Source: Myxococcales bacterium 68-20
GTDB taxonomy: Bacteria > Myxococcota_A > Polyangia > Polyangiales > Polyangiaceae
DNA: 64,000 bases
Direction: 5' to 3'
Assembly (NCBI GenBank): GCA_001899635.1
Contig: MKVQ01000036.1
Location: forward strand, 1-64,000
Shown here: piece after piece, positions 51,627 to 60,634 of the stretch
Position numbering within the stretch: the stretch's first letter is position 1
How the letters are laid out: each line of letters starts with the position of its first letter
Notes under the pieces: generated by a model
The model's input: only the letters and a program-made list of their open reading frames with translations
Databases searched by the model: none
What the model was told of the DNA's origin: nothing
Position numbers and translations under genes: made by a program

Positions 51627-52598
51627 ATGATGAATCGACTTCACGTGCTCCCGATCCTCGTGCTCGTCGGTGCATGCTCGAGCGACGCATCGTCGACGGA
51701 CGGGGCCGACCGCACCGACGGACCGGACACCAACGCGTCTGCAGGAGGCGCGGATGGTGGAAGTCCGGGGGAGGGCGGACGTGATCTTCCCGACGGGGGG
51801 CGACAGCCACCTTCGGGCACGACCACCGGATGCAAACGTGGCGTTGCGTACGGTCACCACTCCCAGGCCGACATGCAGGCCCTCTCGAAGGGGATCTCGT
51901 GGTGGTACAACTGGGCCTTCGAGCCCGACACCGGCGTGCAGAGCTCATTCGCCTCGATGGGCATCGAGTACATCCCGATGGTGTGGGGCGCCAAGGTGGA
52001 CACGGCCAAGGTGCAGCAGCGCCTGCTCCCAGGAGCATCGACGCTGCTCGGCTTCAACGAACCGAACTTCCACGAACAGGCGAACCTCTCCGCCAGCGCC
52101 GCCGCGGCGCTCTGGCCGAACGTGCAGGCGGTCGCCGACGCGCGCGGCCTCACCCTGGTCTCCCCCGCCGTGAATTTCTGCGGCGGAGGCTGCCACGACA
52201 CCGATCCGTTCAGGTACCTCGACGACTTCTTCGCGGCCTGCCCCGGCTGCCGCGTCGACGCGATCGGCGTTCATGTCTACGTCGGCTGCAAAGGCGAGAA
52301 TGGGAACCACGCCCAGTGGCTGATCAACCACCTCGAGACGTACAAGAAGCGATTCTCCCAGCCGATCTGGCTCACCGAGTTCGCCTGCCACGACGCGGCG
52401 AATCCCGATGAGCAGCGCGCCTTCCTCGTCGACGCAGTGACCTACCTCGAGAGCGAACCACGCATCGCTCGGTACGCCTGGTTTGCCGGCCGGGCAGACA
52501 ACGTCCGGCACGTCGACCTCCTCGGCGCCGATGGACAGCTCACGGCGCTCGGTCAGGCCTACGTCGATCAGCCGCACAACGCGGCCTGCCAGAAGTAG
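51627..52598 (+). CDS. GH128 beta-1,3-glucanase-like lipoprotein
   Basis: 323 aa from the ATG at 51627, with GAGG about 8 nt upstream (an adjacent ATG at 51630 is possible). Lipobox LVLVGACSSD (Cys17) and a Gly/Asp linker (about 20-65). The (beta/alpha)8 domain begins CKRGVAYGHHSQADM. Catalytic residues are Glu145 in LLGFNEPNF (acid/base) and Glu251 in IWLTEFAC (nucleophile), and SWWYNWAF is the usual GH128/Asl1 motif. These enzymes cleave beta-1,3-glucan, the main fungal-wall polymer. It is co-transcribed with the Tos1-like gene. A bidirectional hairpin follows. Confidence 0.9.
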   Translation: MMNRLHVLPILVLVGACSSDASSTDGADRTDGPDTNASAGGADGGSPGEGGRDLPDGGRQPPSGTTTGCKRGVAYGHHSQADMQALSKGISWWYNWAFEPDTGVQSSFASMGIEYIPMVWGAKVDTAKVQQRLLPGASTLLGFNEPNFHEQANLSASAAAALWPNVQAVADARGLTLVSPAVNFCGGGCHDTDPFRYLDDFFAACPGCRVDAIGVHVYVGCKGENGNHAQWLINHLETYKKRFSQPIWLTEFACHDAANPDEQRAFLVDAVTYLESEPRIARYAWFAGRADNVRHVDLLGADGQLTALGQAYVDQPHNAACQK

Positions 52599-52617
52599 CG
52601 GCGGCTCGCTTCTCGGC

Positions 52618-52658
52618 GCAGCGCGAACGGGTACGCGATCGTTCCTCGTTCGCGCTGC
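52618..52658. terminator. Bidirectional hairpin between GH128 and GH140-like genes
   Basis: GCAGCGCGAACG (52618-52629) and CGTTCGCGCTGC (52647-52658) are a perfect 12-bp pair with a 17-nt loop, lying between two convergent genes. No T tract on either strand. Confidence 0.6.
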
Positions 52659-52693
52659 AGGTCGTCGACGACCAACGAGCGAGCGATCGGACG

Positions 52694-55498
52694 CTACGGA
52701 GCGCCGTAGACGACGTCGTCGAACGCGAGATCCGAGGCGCCCCACACGCCGGTAGCCGTGATCTTCACCGTGACGACCGAAGCGGCGTTCGTCCACCCGA
52801 GGACCTTCGTCTGATACGTCCCGTGGATGTCGCTATAGATGCGCTCGGTGTTGCCCGCGGAGCTGAGCTTCACCGTTCCGCTGCCGCCGCTGCCGGAGGC
52901 GATCTTGAGCGACTTGAGGACCGTCCCTGCGGGAAGCGTGAAGGTCGCGGTGACCTCGCTCGTCGACGTCGAGTCGACGTAAGCGTTCTTCGTGTAGCTC
53001 GGTCCGTCCCAGATCCGCCAGCCGCCGCTCGTGGTGCCCCAGGTCACTCCTCCAAACGTCCCGAGCACGGCATCGTTCACCAGGCTCTCGAACGTGATCG
53101 TCACGTCGGATGTCGACGCGCTCGTGATCGTGATCTGCGACGTGCCCGACCGGCCGCCGCTCGACGCCGTCGCGGTGAACGGACCGCCGCTCGACGCGCC
53201 TGCGGTGAACAGCCCGGACGACGAGATGGTCCCGCCGCCGTTGACCGACCACGCGAAGGCAGGCTGAGACGCGAGCGCGACCGAGAACTGATCGCGAGCG
53301 GTAGCCGTGAGCTGTGCGGTCGCCGCAGGAGCGAGCGTGAGCGTCGCGGGCGAGACAGCGATGCTGGTCGGCGTCGCTTGGACCTCGACCGAGACGTTCG
53401 ACGTGGCGGTGAGCCCGCCGGAGTCCGTCACGGTGACGCGAAGACCGTAGGTGCCCGAGCGGGTGAACGTCGCGGTCACCGACTTGGCGGCGTTGCTTCC
53501 GTTCGCGGAGAACGTGACGCCTCCGCCTGACGGCGTGGTCACGGCGCTCCACGCATAGGTGAGTGAGCCTTCTCCTCCGTCGTCTGCGCCGAGCGCCGTG
53601 AGCGCCGTAGTCGTTGTCGTCACCGAGCTCGGGATTGCGGCCGCCGCCGTCGCGATCGTGGGAGGCTGATTGCCCGGTGAGCCTGCGAGCTCGCCGTAGA
53701 CGAGATTGTCGAACGCGAGATCGGACGCGCCCCATGTTCCAGCAGCGGTGATCTTGACCGTCACGACCGATGAGGCGGCGGTCCAGCCGAGCGACTTCGT
53801 CTTGTACCCGCCGTCGATGTCCGTGTAGACGCGCTCCGGATTGCCCGGAGAGCTGATCTTCACGATGGCGCTGCCGCCGCTACCGGAGGCAATGTTGATC
53901 GACTTCAGGACGCGGCCCGCAGGCAACGTGAAGGTCGTGGTGACCTCGCCGGTAGAGGTCGTGTTCACGTAGGCGTTCTTGCTGTAGACGCTTCCGCCAT
54001 CCCAGACCTTCCATCCGCCGTTGGCCGTCCCCCACGTGATCCCGCCGAACGTGCCGAGCGCGGCGTCATTCGCGAGGCTCTCGAAGTCGACCACCGTGTC
54101 TGGAGGCGTCGAACCGTCGGGAGACCCGGGCGGATTGAAGGGCTTCGAAGCGTCGTCCACCACCAGCACCCAGTCGCCGCTCGCCGGCGGCGTGAAGCTC
54201 CGCGCGCCGGAGGTCGCGTAGGTGCCGATCGCGGTCGCAAGGCCCGCCGACGGCTCGTACCACCAGGCCTTCGCCTGGGCGCCGGAGACGCGACTCATGT
54301 CGACCGTGACCTGCCTCGCCGTCGGCAGGTAGGCGATGACCGTCGCGCCGTCGCTTGCGCGCGCGGCGGTTGCGTACGTCATCGTCCCGTATGTGCCATA
54401 CCCCGCGGTGAGCGTCGTATGCGAGAAGTCAGGGACGAGCGTGTGCCATGGGCGCGACGTGAAGAGGCGGTTCACGTGCTGCATCGAGGTCGAGCCGGCG
54501 CTGCTGAGCGATGCCTTCCAGTTCGTCGTGCCGCACCAGTTGACCGAACCGAAATGCCAGATGGGGCAGTTCCCGAAGACGTAGCCCATCCCTCCGCTCA
54601 GGACCGCCCAGTACGCTTGCGAGCGGAGCTCCTGGGTCGATACGCCACGCTCGTTCTCGTACTTCGACTCGAGCATGAAGAACGGCATCGTCGGCGTGTA
54701 CTGGTAGGCCGTCTCGTAGTGCCGGTACATCGCATCCTCGTAGGAGTAGATGCTGTTGATCCCGAGCCACGACTCGCCCGGCCAAGACGTGACCGGGAAC
54801 GACTCGGCCTCGCTGTGCGCCGTCATCAGATGACGAGGGTCGTGGTCGCGAATGCCGAGAGCGACCTCGCGCGTCTTCGTCCTCACGGGCGACGGATCCA
54901 TGTCACCGCCGATCATCCAGACGATGTTGTCGAACGACGCGTAGCGGGCGCCGACGTACTGGCCCCACGAGCGCATCTCCGCGTTCGTCGCGGCCTGGAC
55001 CGTGGTGCACCAGCCCTCGGAGCCGCAACCGGCTCCGAGGTAGACCGGAGCGAGCAGCACCATGATGCCCCGCGCTGCCGCGGCCTGGATCACGGCGTCG
55101 GCGTGCGCGAAGTAGGCGGGGTTCGGGGTCGCGAACGGGCGCCCGGTGAACGGACGTACGCCGTAGAAGTTGGCCGGCGGATTGGTGGAGAACGTCGACT
55201 CGATGAGGCTCACCATGACGACGTTGAAGCCCTTCGACTTTCGATCCTCGAGGTACTGCTCCGCATCCGCGAGGCTGACCTGCGCGATGAGCGACCAGGC
55301 GGCATCCCCGGCCCAGAAGAACGGCGCGCCCTGGGCGTCGATGAGGTGCCGGCCTCCCGCCGGTCCTCGCTGAAGCGGATACGCGGGACCGAGAGGACTT
55401 CGGACCTGTTCGATGGGCGGGGACGGAGGCGAGTCCGTCTCCGGACGACACGAGACGACGAGCAGCGCGAGGAGCGTAGCGAGGCGTAGCGGCTTCAT
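52694..55498 (-). CDS. Modular GH140-like (DUF4038) lipoprotein
   Basis: 934 aa from the ATG at 55498, with lipobox LLVVSCRPE (Cys17). Residues about 38-350 are a DUF4038/GH140-like barrel (AQGAPFFWAGDAAWSLIAQ, FNVVMVSLIEST). About 365-460 is the associated putative collagen-binding/beta domain (GATVIAYLPTARQVTVDM). Residues about 468-600 and 798-933 are two closely similar beta modules (ESLANDAALGTFGGITWGT versus ESLVNDAVLGTFGGVTWGT), separated by two Ig-like domains (about 605-790). GH140 includes apiosidases acting on plant pectin (RG-II). The substrate here is not proven. It is convergent with the GH128 gene. Confidence 0.85.
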   Translation of the reverse strand: MKPLRLATLLALLVVSCRPETDSPPSPPIEQVRSPLGPAYPLQRGPAGGRHLIDAQGAPFFWAGDAAWSLIAQVSLADAEQYLEDRKSKGFNVVMVSLIESTFSTNPPANFYGVRPFTGRPFATPNPAYFAHADAVIQAAAARGIMVLLAPVYLGAGCGSEGWCTTVQAATNAEMRSWGQYVGARYASFDNIVWMIGGDMDPSPVRTKTREVALGIRDHDPRHLMTAHSEAESFPVTSWPGESWLGINSIYSYEDAMYRHYETAYQYTPTMPFFMLESKYENERGVSTQELRSQAYWAVLSGGMGYVFGNCPIWHFGSVNWCGTTNWKASLSSAGSTSMQHVNRLFTSRPWHTLVPDFSHTTLTAGYGTYGTMTYATAARASDGATVIAYLPTARQVTVDMSRVSGAQAKAWWYEPSAGLATAIGTYATSGARSFTPPASGDWVLVVDDASKPFNPPGSPDGSTPPDTVVDFESLANDAALGTFGGITWGTANGGWKVWDGGSVYSKNAYVNTTSTGEVTTTFTLPAGRVLKSINIASGSGGSAIVKISSPGNPERVYTDIDGGYKTKSLGWTAASSVVTVKITAAGTWGASDLAFDNLVYGELAGSPGNQPPTIATAAAAIPSSVTTTTTALTALGADDGGEGSLTYAWSAVTTPSGGGVTFSANGSNAAKSVTATFTRSGTYGLRVTVTDSGGLTATSNVSVEVQATPTSIAVSPATLTLAPAATAQLTATARDQFSVALASQPAFAWSVNGGGTISSSGLFTAGASSGGPFTATASSGGRSGTSQITITSASTSDVTITFESLVNDAVLGTFGGVTWGTTSGGWRIWDGPSYTKNAYVDSTSTSEVTATFTLPAGTVLKSLKIASGSGGSGTVKLSSAGNTERIYSDIHGTYQTKVLGWTNAASVVTVKITATGVWGASDLAFDDVVYGAP
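52697..54093 (-). repeat. Two copies of a 400-bp coding module in the GH140-like gene
   Basis: The module at 53694-54093 and the one at 52697-53104 encode nearly the same beta domain of about 134 residues, around three quarters identical by eye, and similar at the DNA level. Both end with WGASDLAFD then LVYG or VVYG. They flank a pair of Ig-like domains. This implies a duplication within the gene. Confidence 0.8.
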
Positions 55499-56050
55499 TG
55501 GAGCGCGCGCCCGGCAAGAACCGTGCGCCGCAGAGGATCTGCGTTGCGCCGCGATCGGGGCGAGCGCGCTTGGAGAACGGAGGAAGCCTTCGTTCCCCGC
55601 CGGTGGCAGCACCCGTTCGACGCACCGCGCGAGGTCTCCGAGGCGTGAGGCGAGCGCCTCGCCTCTGCCACCGATCGATCACGACCAGCTCGTTTTCGGG
55701 ATCGGCGCCACTCGATCGGGCTCCGACTTAGCTGAGCCGTTCAGTGCTCGCATCGGAGCTCGTCGTGTGCCGTTCATCCGGGGGTTCGACGACGCCTGCA
55801 TCGCCGTGCGGACGTCGCGATCGACTCACGCTTGGTCACAGCTGAGCTTCATACGTCATCCGTCGACGCGTTGCGCAGTCACGAAGCCTCCCACCAATCG
55901 TCACGAGCACGACGCAGATGCTTCGTTCCTGCTTACGTCGCAGGTGCGGACGGGCTACGCGAGATCACGAACGCCGGCATCGGTCGCGCGCCGACGATGC
56001 CACCAACCACCGAGGTACGCAGACGCGTGCTCTCGGAACGAAGGACCCGC
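55499..56050. other. Intergenic region, no gene seen
   Basis: About 550 bp between divergent genes. Open frames cross it on both strands but without starts or protein-like sequence. A nested palindrome (GAGGCG...CGCCTC, near 55641-55666) is present. It should contain the promoters of the GH140-like lipoprotein and the Cys-rich lipoprotein. Confidence 0.4.
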
Positions 56051-57109
56051 ATGCGCCGATCGAAGCAAACCTACCTTGCCCCTCTTCTCGCCGCCGCCGC
56101 CGTACTGGTGGCTTGCAGCAGCGAAGAAGGATCGACCGCTACCCCGCCGCCGCCCGACGGTGGCGCCTCCGCCCCCGTCACTCCGGAGGCGGCCTGCGAG
56201 CACCAGTTCCGCGTCAGCATCGAGCGCTGCATCAAGGACAGCATCGCACCGGCGACGATGACGAGCGCGCGCGAGCGCTATGTCGCAGACTGCGTGACGG
56301 CGCTCGGCCTCTCGGGATCGACGCGCACGGCAGACGAGGTCGACGCGTGCGCGAGCGCAGTCGAGGCGGAAGAGTGCGGTATCTTCGCGGAGGCCCTCCC
56401 GGCGTGCGCGCCGAAGGCAGGCACACTTGCGACGGGCTCGGGGTGCAACGTCAACGCGCAGTGTCAGAGCGGAAACTGCGAGCTTCGCGGTGAGGGGAAG
56501 GGTTGCGGCGTCTGCATGGCCACCCCCGCCGAAGGCGAAGGCTGCTCCGCCGAACGTCCAGCGTGCGCGCTCGGCACCTTCTGCGTGGGCGAGCCGAACT
56601 CGTCGCGGATGACCTGCAAGCGCGTCAGCTACGTCGACGAGAAGGCCGCGTGCAACGGCGCCGACATTCAGTGCCGGCCGGGCTTCATCTGCGCGTCCGT
56701 GGACGGAGCCAAACCGGCTTGCATCCAAGCGCTGGCCGTCGGGGAGGAGTGCCGCGACGACTCGCACTGCGCCAAGGAAGCGTTCTGCAGCCAGAAGACG
56801 GCGAAGTGCACCAACCGCGGCAAGGCGGGCGACGCCTGCGACGCGACGACCCCCTGCGCTGACGGGTTCGGCTGCGATCGCACCACCCAGAAGTGCGCGG
56901 CCTTCACCTTCGCCGAGCCCGGCGAGGACTGCGGAGGAAGCGTCGCCTGCCGCGAAGGCGTCTGCGGCCAGGGCACCGGCGCACCGCGCTGCCCCACGGT
57001 CGTCGAGGACGGCAAGGGTTGCCTCGCAGGCGCGCACATGACCTGCCGCGCGCCGGCTGCCTGCATCGGTGGGGCCTGCGTGATGCCCACCACGGCGACC
57101 TGCAAGTAA
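56051..57109 (+). CDS. Cys-rich lipoprotein
   Basis: 352 aa from the ATG at 56051, with lipobox AAAAVLVACSSE (Cys22). A Pro/Gly linker (about 30-42) is followed by about 300 residues containing some 38 cysteines in repeated short motifs (GSGCNVNAQCQSGNC, GEECRDDSHCAKEAFC, GDACDATTPCADGFGC, GKGCLAGAHMTCRAPAAC). The pattern of C-x5-C-x4-C with Gly/Asp turns resembles the Dickkopf-type or EGF-like Cys-rich repeats frequent in myxobacterial lipoproteins. It is probably a disulfide-rich surface protein. Function unknown. Confidence 0.8.
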   Translation: MRRSKQTYLAPLLAAAAVLVACSSEEGSTATPPPPDGGASAPVTPEAACEHQFRVSIERCIKDSIAPATMTSARERYVADCVTALGLSGSTRTADEVDACASAVEAEECGIFAEALPACAPKAGTLATGSGCNVNAQCQSGNCELRGEGKGCGVCMATPAEGEGCSAERPACALGTFCVGEPNSSRMTCKRVSYVDEKAACNGADIQCRPGFICASVDGAKPACIQALAVGEECRDDSHCAKEAFCSQKTAKCTNRGKAGDACDATTPCADGFGCDRTTQKCAAFTFAEPGEDCGGSVACREGVCGQGTGAPRCPTVVEDGKGCLAGAHMTCRAPAACIGGACVMPTTATCK

Positions 57110-57265
57110 CCTCGGCGCAGAAAACGCCTCGCGCATCCGAGCACCCGGACGAGGGCAACCTCGTTCGGGTGTCGACCGTGGTGCCGGTCGGCGCTGATCG
57201 GTTGGATCGACGTCCGACTCACGCTGGCCGACGGCCACCACTGCGGATGTTCGGGCGCGAGCCCG

Positions 57266-57369
57266 GATTCGCGATTCCCGCTGCGCGAGCCGCGCGAATC
57301 GGTCGAAGCGGCATGATCCGATCACGCCGCTTCGATTCGAGAACGGCGCAACTCGATCGGGTTGCGCCG
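57266..57369. terminator. Two GC hairpins between convergent genes
   Basis: GATTCGCG / CGCGAATC (57266-57273 with 57293-57300) and CGGCGCAAC / GTTGCGCCG (57344-57352 with 57361-57369, 8-nt loop) lie between the Cys-rich lipoprotein and the cyclopropane synthase. The second is only 12 bp past the stop of the latter. No T tracts. Confidence 0.5.
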
Positions 57370-57380
57370 CTCTCGCTCCG

Positions 57381-58541
57381 TCAGTCGCCCTTCGTCGAGC
57401 TGCCGTACTGCAGCGGGAGGCGCGGGAAGCGATCGTGGTTCTTGTGCAACGTGACCTGGTAGGTGAAGGCGCCGCCCCTCTCGCCAGTGAGCGCCGCCCA
57501 GTGGAGGAAGAAGTGCCAGAGGCGGTACCAGCGCTCGCCGTAGGCCTTCACGACCTCGGCTCGATTCGACGTCCACAGATCGCGCCACGCGCGGAGCGTG
57601 AGGACGTAGTGAGCGCTCATCCGCTCCACGTCCTCGATCTCGAAGCCTGCGTCCTCGGCGGCGCGCAGCATGCTCGAGAGCGGCAAGCTCGCGTCCGCGC
57701 CGGGGAAGATGTAGCGGCTCATGAAGAGCGCCCAGATCAGGTCCTCCGGCTTCAGCGAGAGCGCGGTGAGCGGGTTCTGCGGCTGATAGAGCTTCCGGAT
57801 GCCCGTCCACTGGAGGACGAAGAGTCCGTCGTCCGCGAGGAGCTCGTGGACCTTCTCGAAGTAGGCGGCGAGGTTCTTCACCCCGACGTGCTCGACCATC
57901 TCGAGGCTGACGATCTTGTCGAAGCGCCCGGTCACGTTGCGGTAGTCCCGCACTTCGACCTTCGCGCGATCGGCGACGCCGTAGGCGGCGATGCGTGCGG
58001 TCCCGAAGTCGACCTGCTCGCGCGCGAGCGTCACGCCATGCGCCCGCGCGCCGAAGTCACGGGCCGCGCGAGCAACGAACGTCCCCCAGCCGCAGCCGAT
58101 GTCGAGCAGCGACTCGCCGGGTGACAAGCGGAGCTTCGCGCACGCGCGATCGATCTTGCGATACTGCGCGTCCTCGAGCGACATCGTCGGCGTCTCGTAC
58201 GATGCTGCGGTGTAGACCATCGCCTCGCCGAGGAACCAGCCGAAGAAGTCGTTCCCCCGGTTGTAGTGCTCGCCGACGATACGGCTGTCCTGCTTCTTCG
58301 AGTGGATCGCGACCTCGGGAAGGAAGTTCGTGATCGCCCACTTCACGTGCGACTCGGTGAGCCGGAACGACACCGTGTCGTGCCTCGACTCGAAGAACGG
58401 CTCCCACTTGTCCGTGGGGATGTCGACGCGCCCGTCGATGTAGGCCTCGTAGAGGTCCGACATGGGCACGCGCTTGCCCTTCCACGCCTGGGCAAGCCGG
58501 TGATCGTCGAAGGTCACGAAGTCGTGGAGGCTCATGCTCAT
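57381..58541 (-). CDS. cfa: Cyclopropane-fatty-acyl-phospholipid synthase
   Basis: 386 aa from the ATG at 58541; the Met two codons later is also possible. This S-adenosylmethionine-dependent enzyme methylenates unsaturated acyl chains in membrane lipids. Residues about 75-100 carry the family entry motif (HYNRGNDFFGWFLG), then the SAM-binding LLDIGCGWGTF (about 145-155), the conserved VSLEMVEHVG (about 207-216) and the C-terminal membrane-facing part (LTLRAWRDLW). The length and order match Cfa/mycolic-type synthases. It is divergent from the TetR gene, with an operator palindrome in the shared promoter region. Confidence 0.9.
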   Translation of the reverse strand: MSMSLHDFVTFDDHRLAQAWKGKRVPMSDLYEAYIDGRVDIPTDKWEPFFESRHDTVSFRLTESHVKWAITNFLPEVAIHSKKQDSRIVGEHYNRGNDFFGWFLGEAMVYTAASYETPTMSLEDAQYRKIDRACAKLRLSPGESLLDIGCGWGTFVARAARDFGARAHGVTLAREQVDFGTARIAAYGVADRAKVEVRDYRNVTGRFDKIVSLEMVEHVGVKNLAAYFEKVHELLADDGLFVLQWTGIRKLYQPQNPLTALSLKPEDLIWALFMSRYIFPGADASLPLSSMLRAAEDAGFEIEDVERMSAHYVLTLRAWRDLWTSNRAEVVKAYGERWYRLWHFFLHWAALTGERGGAFTYQVTLHKNHDRFPRLPLQYGSSTKGD

Positions 58542-58562
58542 GGAACCTAGCCGTACACCTCC

Positions 58563-58577
58563 TGTACCACTGGTACA
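58563..58577. promoter_or_regulatory. TetR-type operator palindrome
   Basis: TGTACC-ACT-GGTACA is a perfect inverted repeat (6-bp arms, 3-bp spacer) in the 106-bp gap between cfa and the TetR gene. A related GGTACC site lies at 58634-58639. On the cfa strand it overlaps a candidate -35 (TTGTAC, 58574-58579), so a repressor bound there would block cfa transcription. Confidence 0.65.
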
Positions 58578-58647
58578 AGCCATCTTTACGGCACTTCGTG
58601 CACGCACGGGGAGTGACGTTCCCGGATCGACGTGGTACCGACGCCCC

Positions 58648-59271
58648 ATGGCCCGCCCGCGTTTCCAGCAGCTTCCGCGCGAACGTCGGGAGGAGATCCT
58701 CGGCGTCGCCGCCGCCGAGTTCGCGCGTTCGGGGTTCCACGGGACCTCGTACAACCAGCTGCTCGAACGGCTGCAGCTAGGAAAGAGCTCCGCCTACTAC
58801 TACTTCGAGGACAAACGAGACCTGTTCCTCACGGTCCTCCAGCGCTGCTACGCCGCGTACTTCGCCGTCATCAAGCAGCTCGAGCCCCCGACCAGCGCTG
58901 ACGGCTACTGGGCCCATCTCCATCGCACGACGGTGCTGGGCTACGGATTCATGCTGGAGGATCCCACCGCCGCGCATCTGATGCAGTGCATGCAGCGCGA
59001 GAAGGCCCTCCTCGGCGAGCTCGTCTCGAGCGAGCTCCTTGCGTCGATGCAGGACTCCTACGAAGAGATGATCCGCAATGGGCAGCGGCTCGGCGCGATC
59101 CGCTCGGACATGCCCCAGAGCCTCCTCGTCGATACCGTTCGAGACGTCGCGATGACCTTCGATCGCTGGTTCATCACCGAGCGCAGCCACGGCGGTGATG
59201 CGCCGACGCCCGAGCATGCCGCAACGATGTACACGGACGTCGTCAGGCGCATCTGTGCGCCGGTGAGCTGA
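58648..59271 (+). CDS. TetR-family transcription regulator
   Basis: 207 aa from the ATG at 58648. The N-terminal helix-turn-helix (about 14-58) reads REEILGVAAAEFARSGFHGT, then SYNQLLERLQLGKSSAYYYF, a typical TetR DNA-binding domain. The C-terminal about 140 residues are a helical ligand-binding domain (DPTAAHLMQCMQREKALLGE). The ligand is unknown. It is divergent from cfa with an operator palindrome between them, so it probably represses cfa and itself. It converges with the CurA-type gene. Confidence 0.9.
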   Translation: MARPRFQQLPRERREEILGVAAAEFARSGFHGTSYNQLLERLQLGKSSAYYYFEDKRDLFLTVLQRCYAAYFAVIKQLEPPTSADGYWAHLHRTTVLGYGFMLEDPTAAHLMQCMQREKALLGELVSSELLASMQDSYEEMIRNGQRLGAIRSDMPQSLLVDTVRDVAMTFDRWFITERSHGGDAPTPEHAATMYTDVVRRICAPVS

Positions 59272-59277
59272 CGCGCC

Positions 59278-59313
59278 GCGCTCGACGTCCATCGCGGCGC
59301 GGACGTCGAGCGC
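59278..59313. terminator. Bidirectional hairpin between TetR and CurA-type genes
   Basis: GCGCTCGACGTCC (59278-59290) and GGACGTCGAGCGC (59301-59313) form a perfect 13-bp stem with a 10-nt loop, just after the TetR stop and just before the stop of the opposing gene. No T tract. Confidence 0.65.
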
Positions 59314-59322
59314 TCTCGTTCG

Positions 59323-60321
59323 TCACACCAGCTTGACGATCTGCTTGCCGAGGTTCTTGCCGCGGAGCATTCCGAAGAACGCCTCGGGCGCGCCCTCGAT
59401 GCCGTGCGCAATCGTCTCGTGGTAGCGGATCTTCCCCTCGGCGACCCACGCCGACAGATCGGCGAGCGCTTGGGGCCAGCGATCCATGCGGTCGGAGACG
59501 ATGAAGCCTTGCAGCTTGATTCGCTTCCACAGCAGCGCGGCGACGTTCGGCAGCGGATACGGCTCGGTCGCGTTGTATTGCGAGACCAGACCGCACAGCG
59601 GCACACGCCCGAACGTATTGAGCTGGGAGAGCACCGCATCCATCACGGGTCCGCCCACGTTCTCGAAATTCACGTCCACGCCATTCGGCGTCGCCGCCCG
59701 GAGCTCGTCGACGAAGCTCGAAGAGCGGTAGTCGACGCACGCGTCGAAGCCGAGATCTCGAACGACGTAGTCGCACTTCTCCTTGCCGCCGGCGATGCCG
59801 ACCGCACGACAGCCTCGCAGCTTCGCGAGCTGACCGACGACGCTTCCGACCGCGCCGGCCGCCGCTGACACGACGACGGTCTCGCCCTCCTTCGGCTCGC
59901 CGATGTCGTAGAGCCCGATGTACGCCGTGACCCCCGGCATTCCGACAGCGCCGAGGTAGACCGAGAGCGGGAGCTTGCCGTCCACCTTCTTCAGGCCCTG
60001 CCCGTCGGAGACGCCGTACTCCTGCCAGCCGAACGAGCCGACGACCTTGTCGCCGACGGCGAACGCCGGGTTCTTCGACGCGATGACCTCCCCTGCCGTA
60101 CCGCCGATCATGACGTCACCCAGCGCGACTGGCGCGGCGTACGACCGAGCCTCGTTCATTCGACCGCGCATGTAGGGGTCGAGCGAGAGGACGTGGTTCT
60201 GCACGAGGACCTCGCCGTCCTTCAGCTCGGGCACCGGAGCGCGTTCGATGCGAAAGTTCGACGCGTCGGGAAACCCGGCCGGACGTGACGCGAGCCTGAT
60301 CTGCGTGTTGATGACCGCCAT
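59323..60321 (-). CDS. CurA-type NADPH-dependent reductase (MDR family)
   Basis: 332 aa. It belongs to the zinc-free medium-chain dehydrogenase/reductases, of the curcumin/prostaglandin/leukotriene reductase type. The N-terminal GroES-like part contains VLSLDPYMRGRM (about 44-55), a signature of the subfamily. The NADPH Rossmann motif is VVVSAAAGAVGSVVGQLAK (about 148-166). FENVGGPVMDAVL follows, and YRSSSFVDELRAATPNGVD is the usual substrate-loop region. It reduces alpha,beta-unsaturated carbonyls with NADPH in the cytoplasm. Monocistronic. Confidence 0.88.
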   Translation of the reverse strand: MAVINTQIRLASRPAGFPDASNFRIERAPVPELKDGEVLVQNHVLSLDPYMRGRMNEARSYAAPVALGDVMIGGTAGEVIASKNPAFAVGDKVVGSFGWQEYGVSDGQGLKKVDGKLPLSVYLGAVGMPGVTAYIGLYDIGEPKEGETVVVSAAAGAVGSVVGQLAKLRGCRAVGIAGGKEKCDYVVRDLGFDACVDYRSSSFVDELRAATPNGVDVNFENVGGPVMDAVLSQLNTFGRVPLCGLVSQYNATEPYPLPNVAALLWKRIKLQGFIVSDRMDRWPQALADLSAWVAEGKIRYHETIAHGIEGAPEAFFGMLRGKNLGKQIVKLV

Positions 60322-60634
60322 GCCGACAACCTAGAACGCCGGCGCGCTCTCGACCACCGGCTGCGACCGGCTGTGGCCTTCGCCAGATCGCAAGCGCCGA
60401 GCGCCCCCAGAAGCGCTGGCGTGCTCAGCGCAACGCGGGCGTGGCGGTACAGCCCTTGCTCGTGAGCCCCGCCCTCGAGGAGAACAGGGGTTCGCAAGCA
60501 CGGATTCTCGAGCACTGAGGTTCTGGCGCAGCACATCGGTGAGGTATCGGCGCAGCAGGGCCGCCTAAAGACCTGCTGAACCCGCTCAGCATGAGTGGGC
60601 CCCGTCCGGCCCACGTCCGAAGGAGACACGAAAC
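60322..60634. other. Divergent intergenic region
   Basis: 313 bp between the CurA-type gene (minus) and a coiled-coil lipoprotein gene (plus). A 7-bp hairpin (GTGGGCC/GGCCCAC, 60595-60601 with 60608-60614) sits in the expected mRNA leader just before the AAGGAG ribosome binding site of the plus gene, and could affect its translation. No gene or clear promoter pair is seen. Confidence 0.45.
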
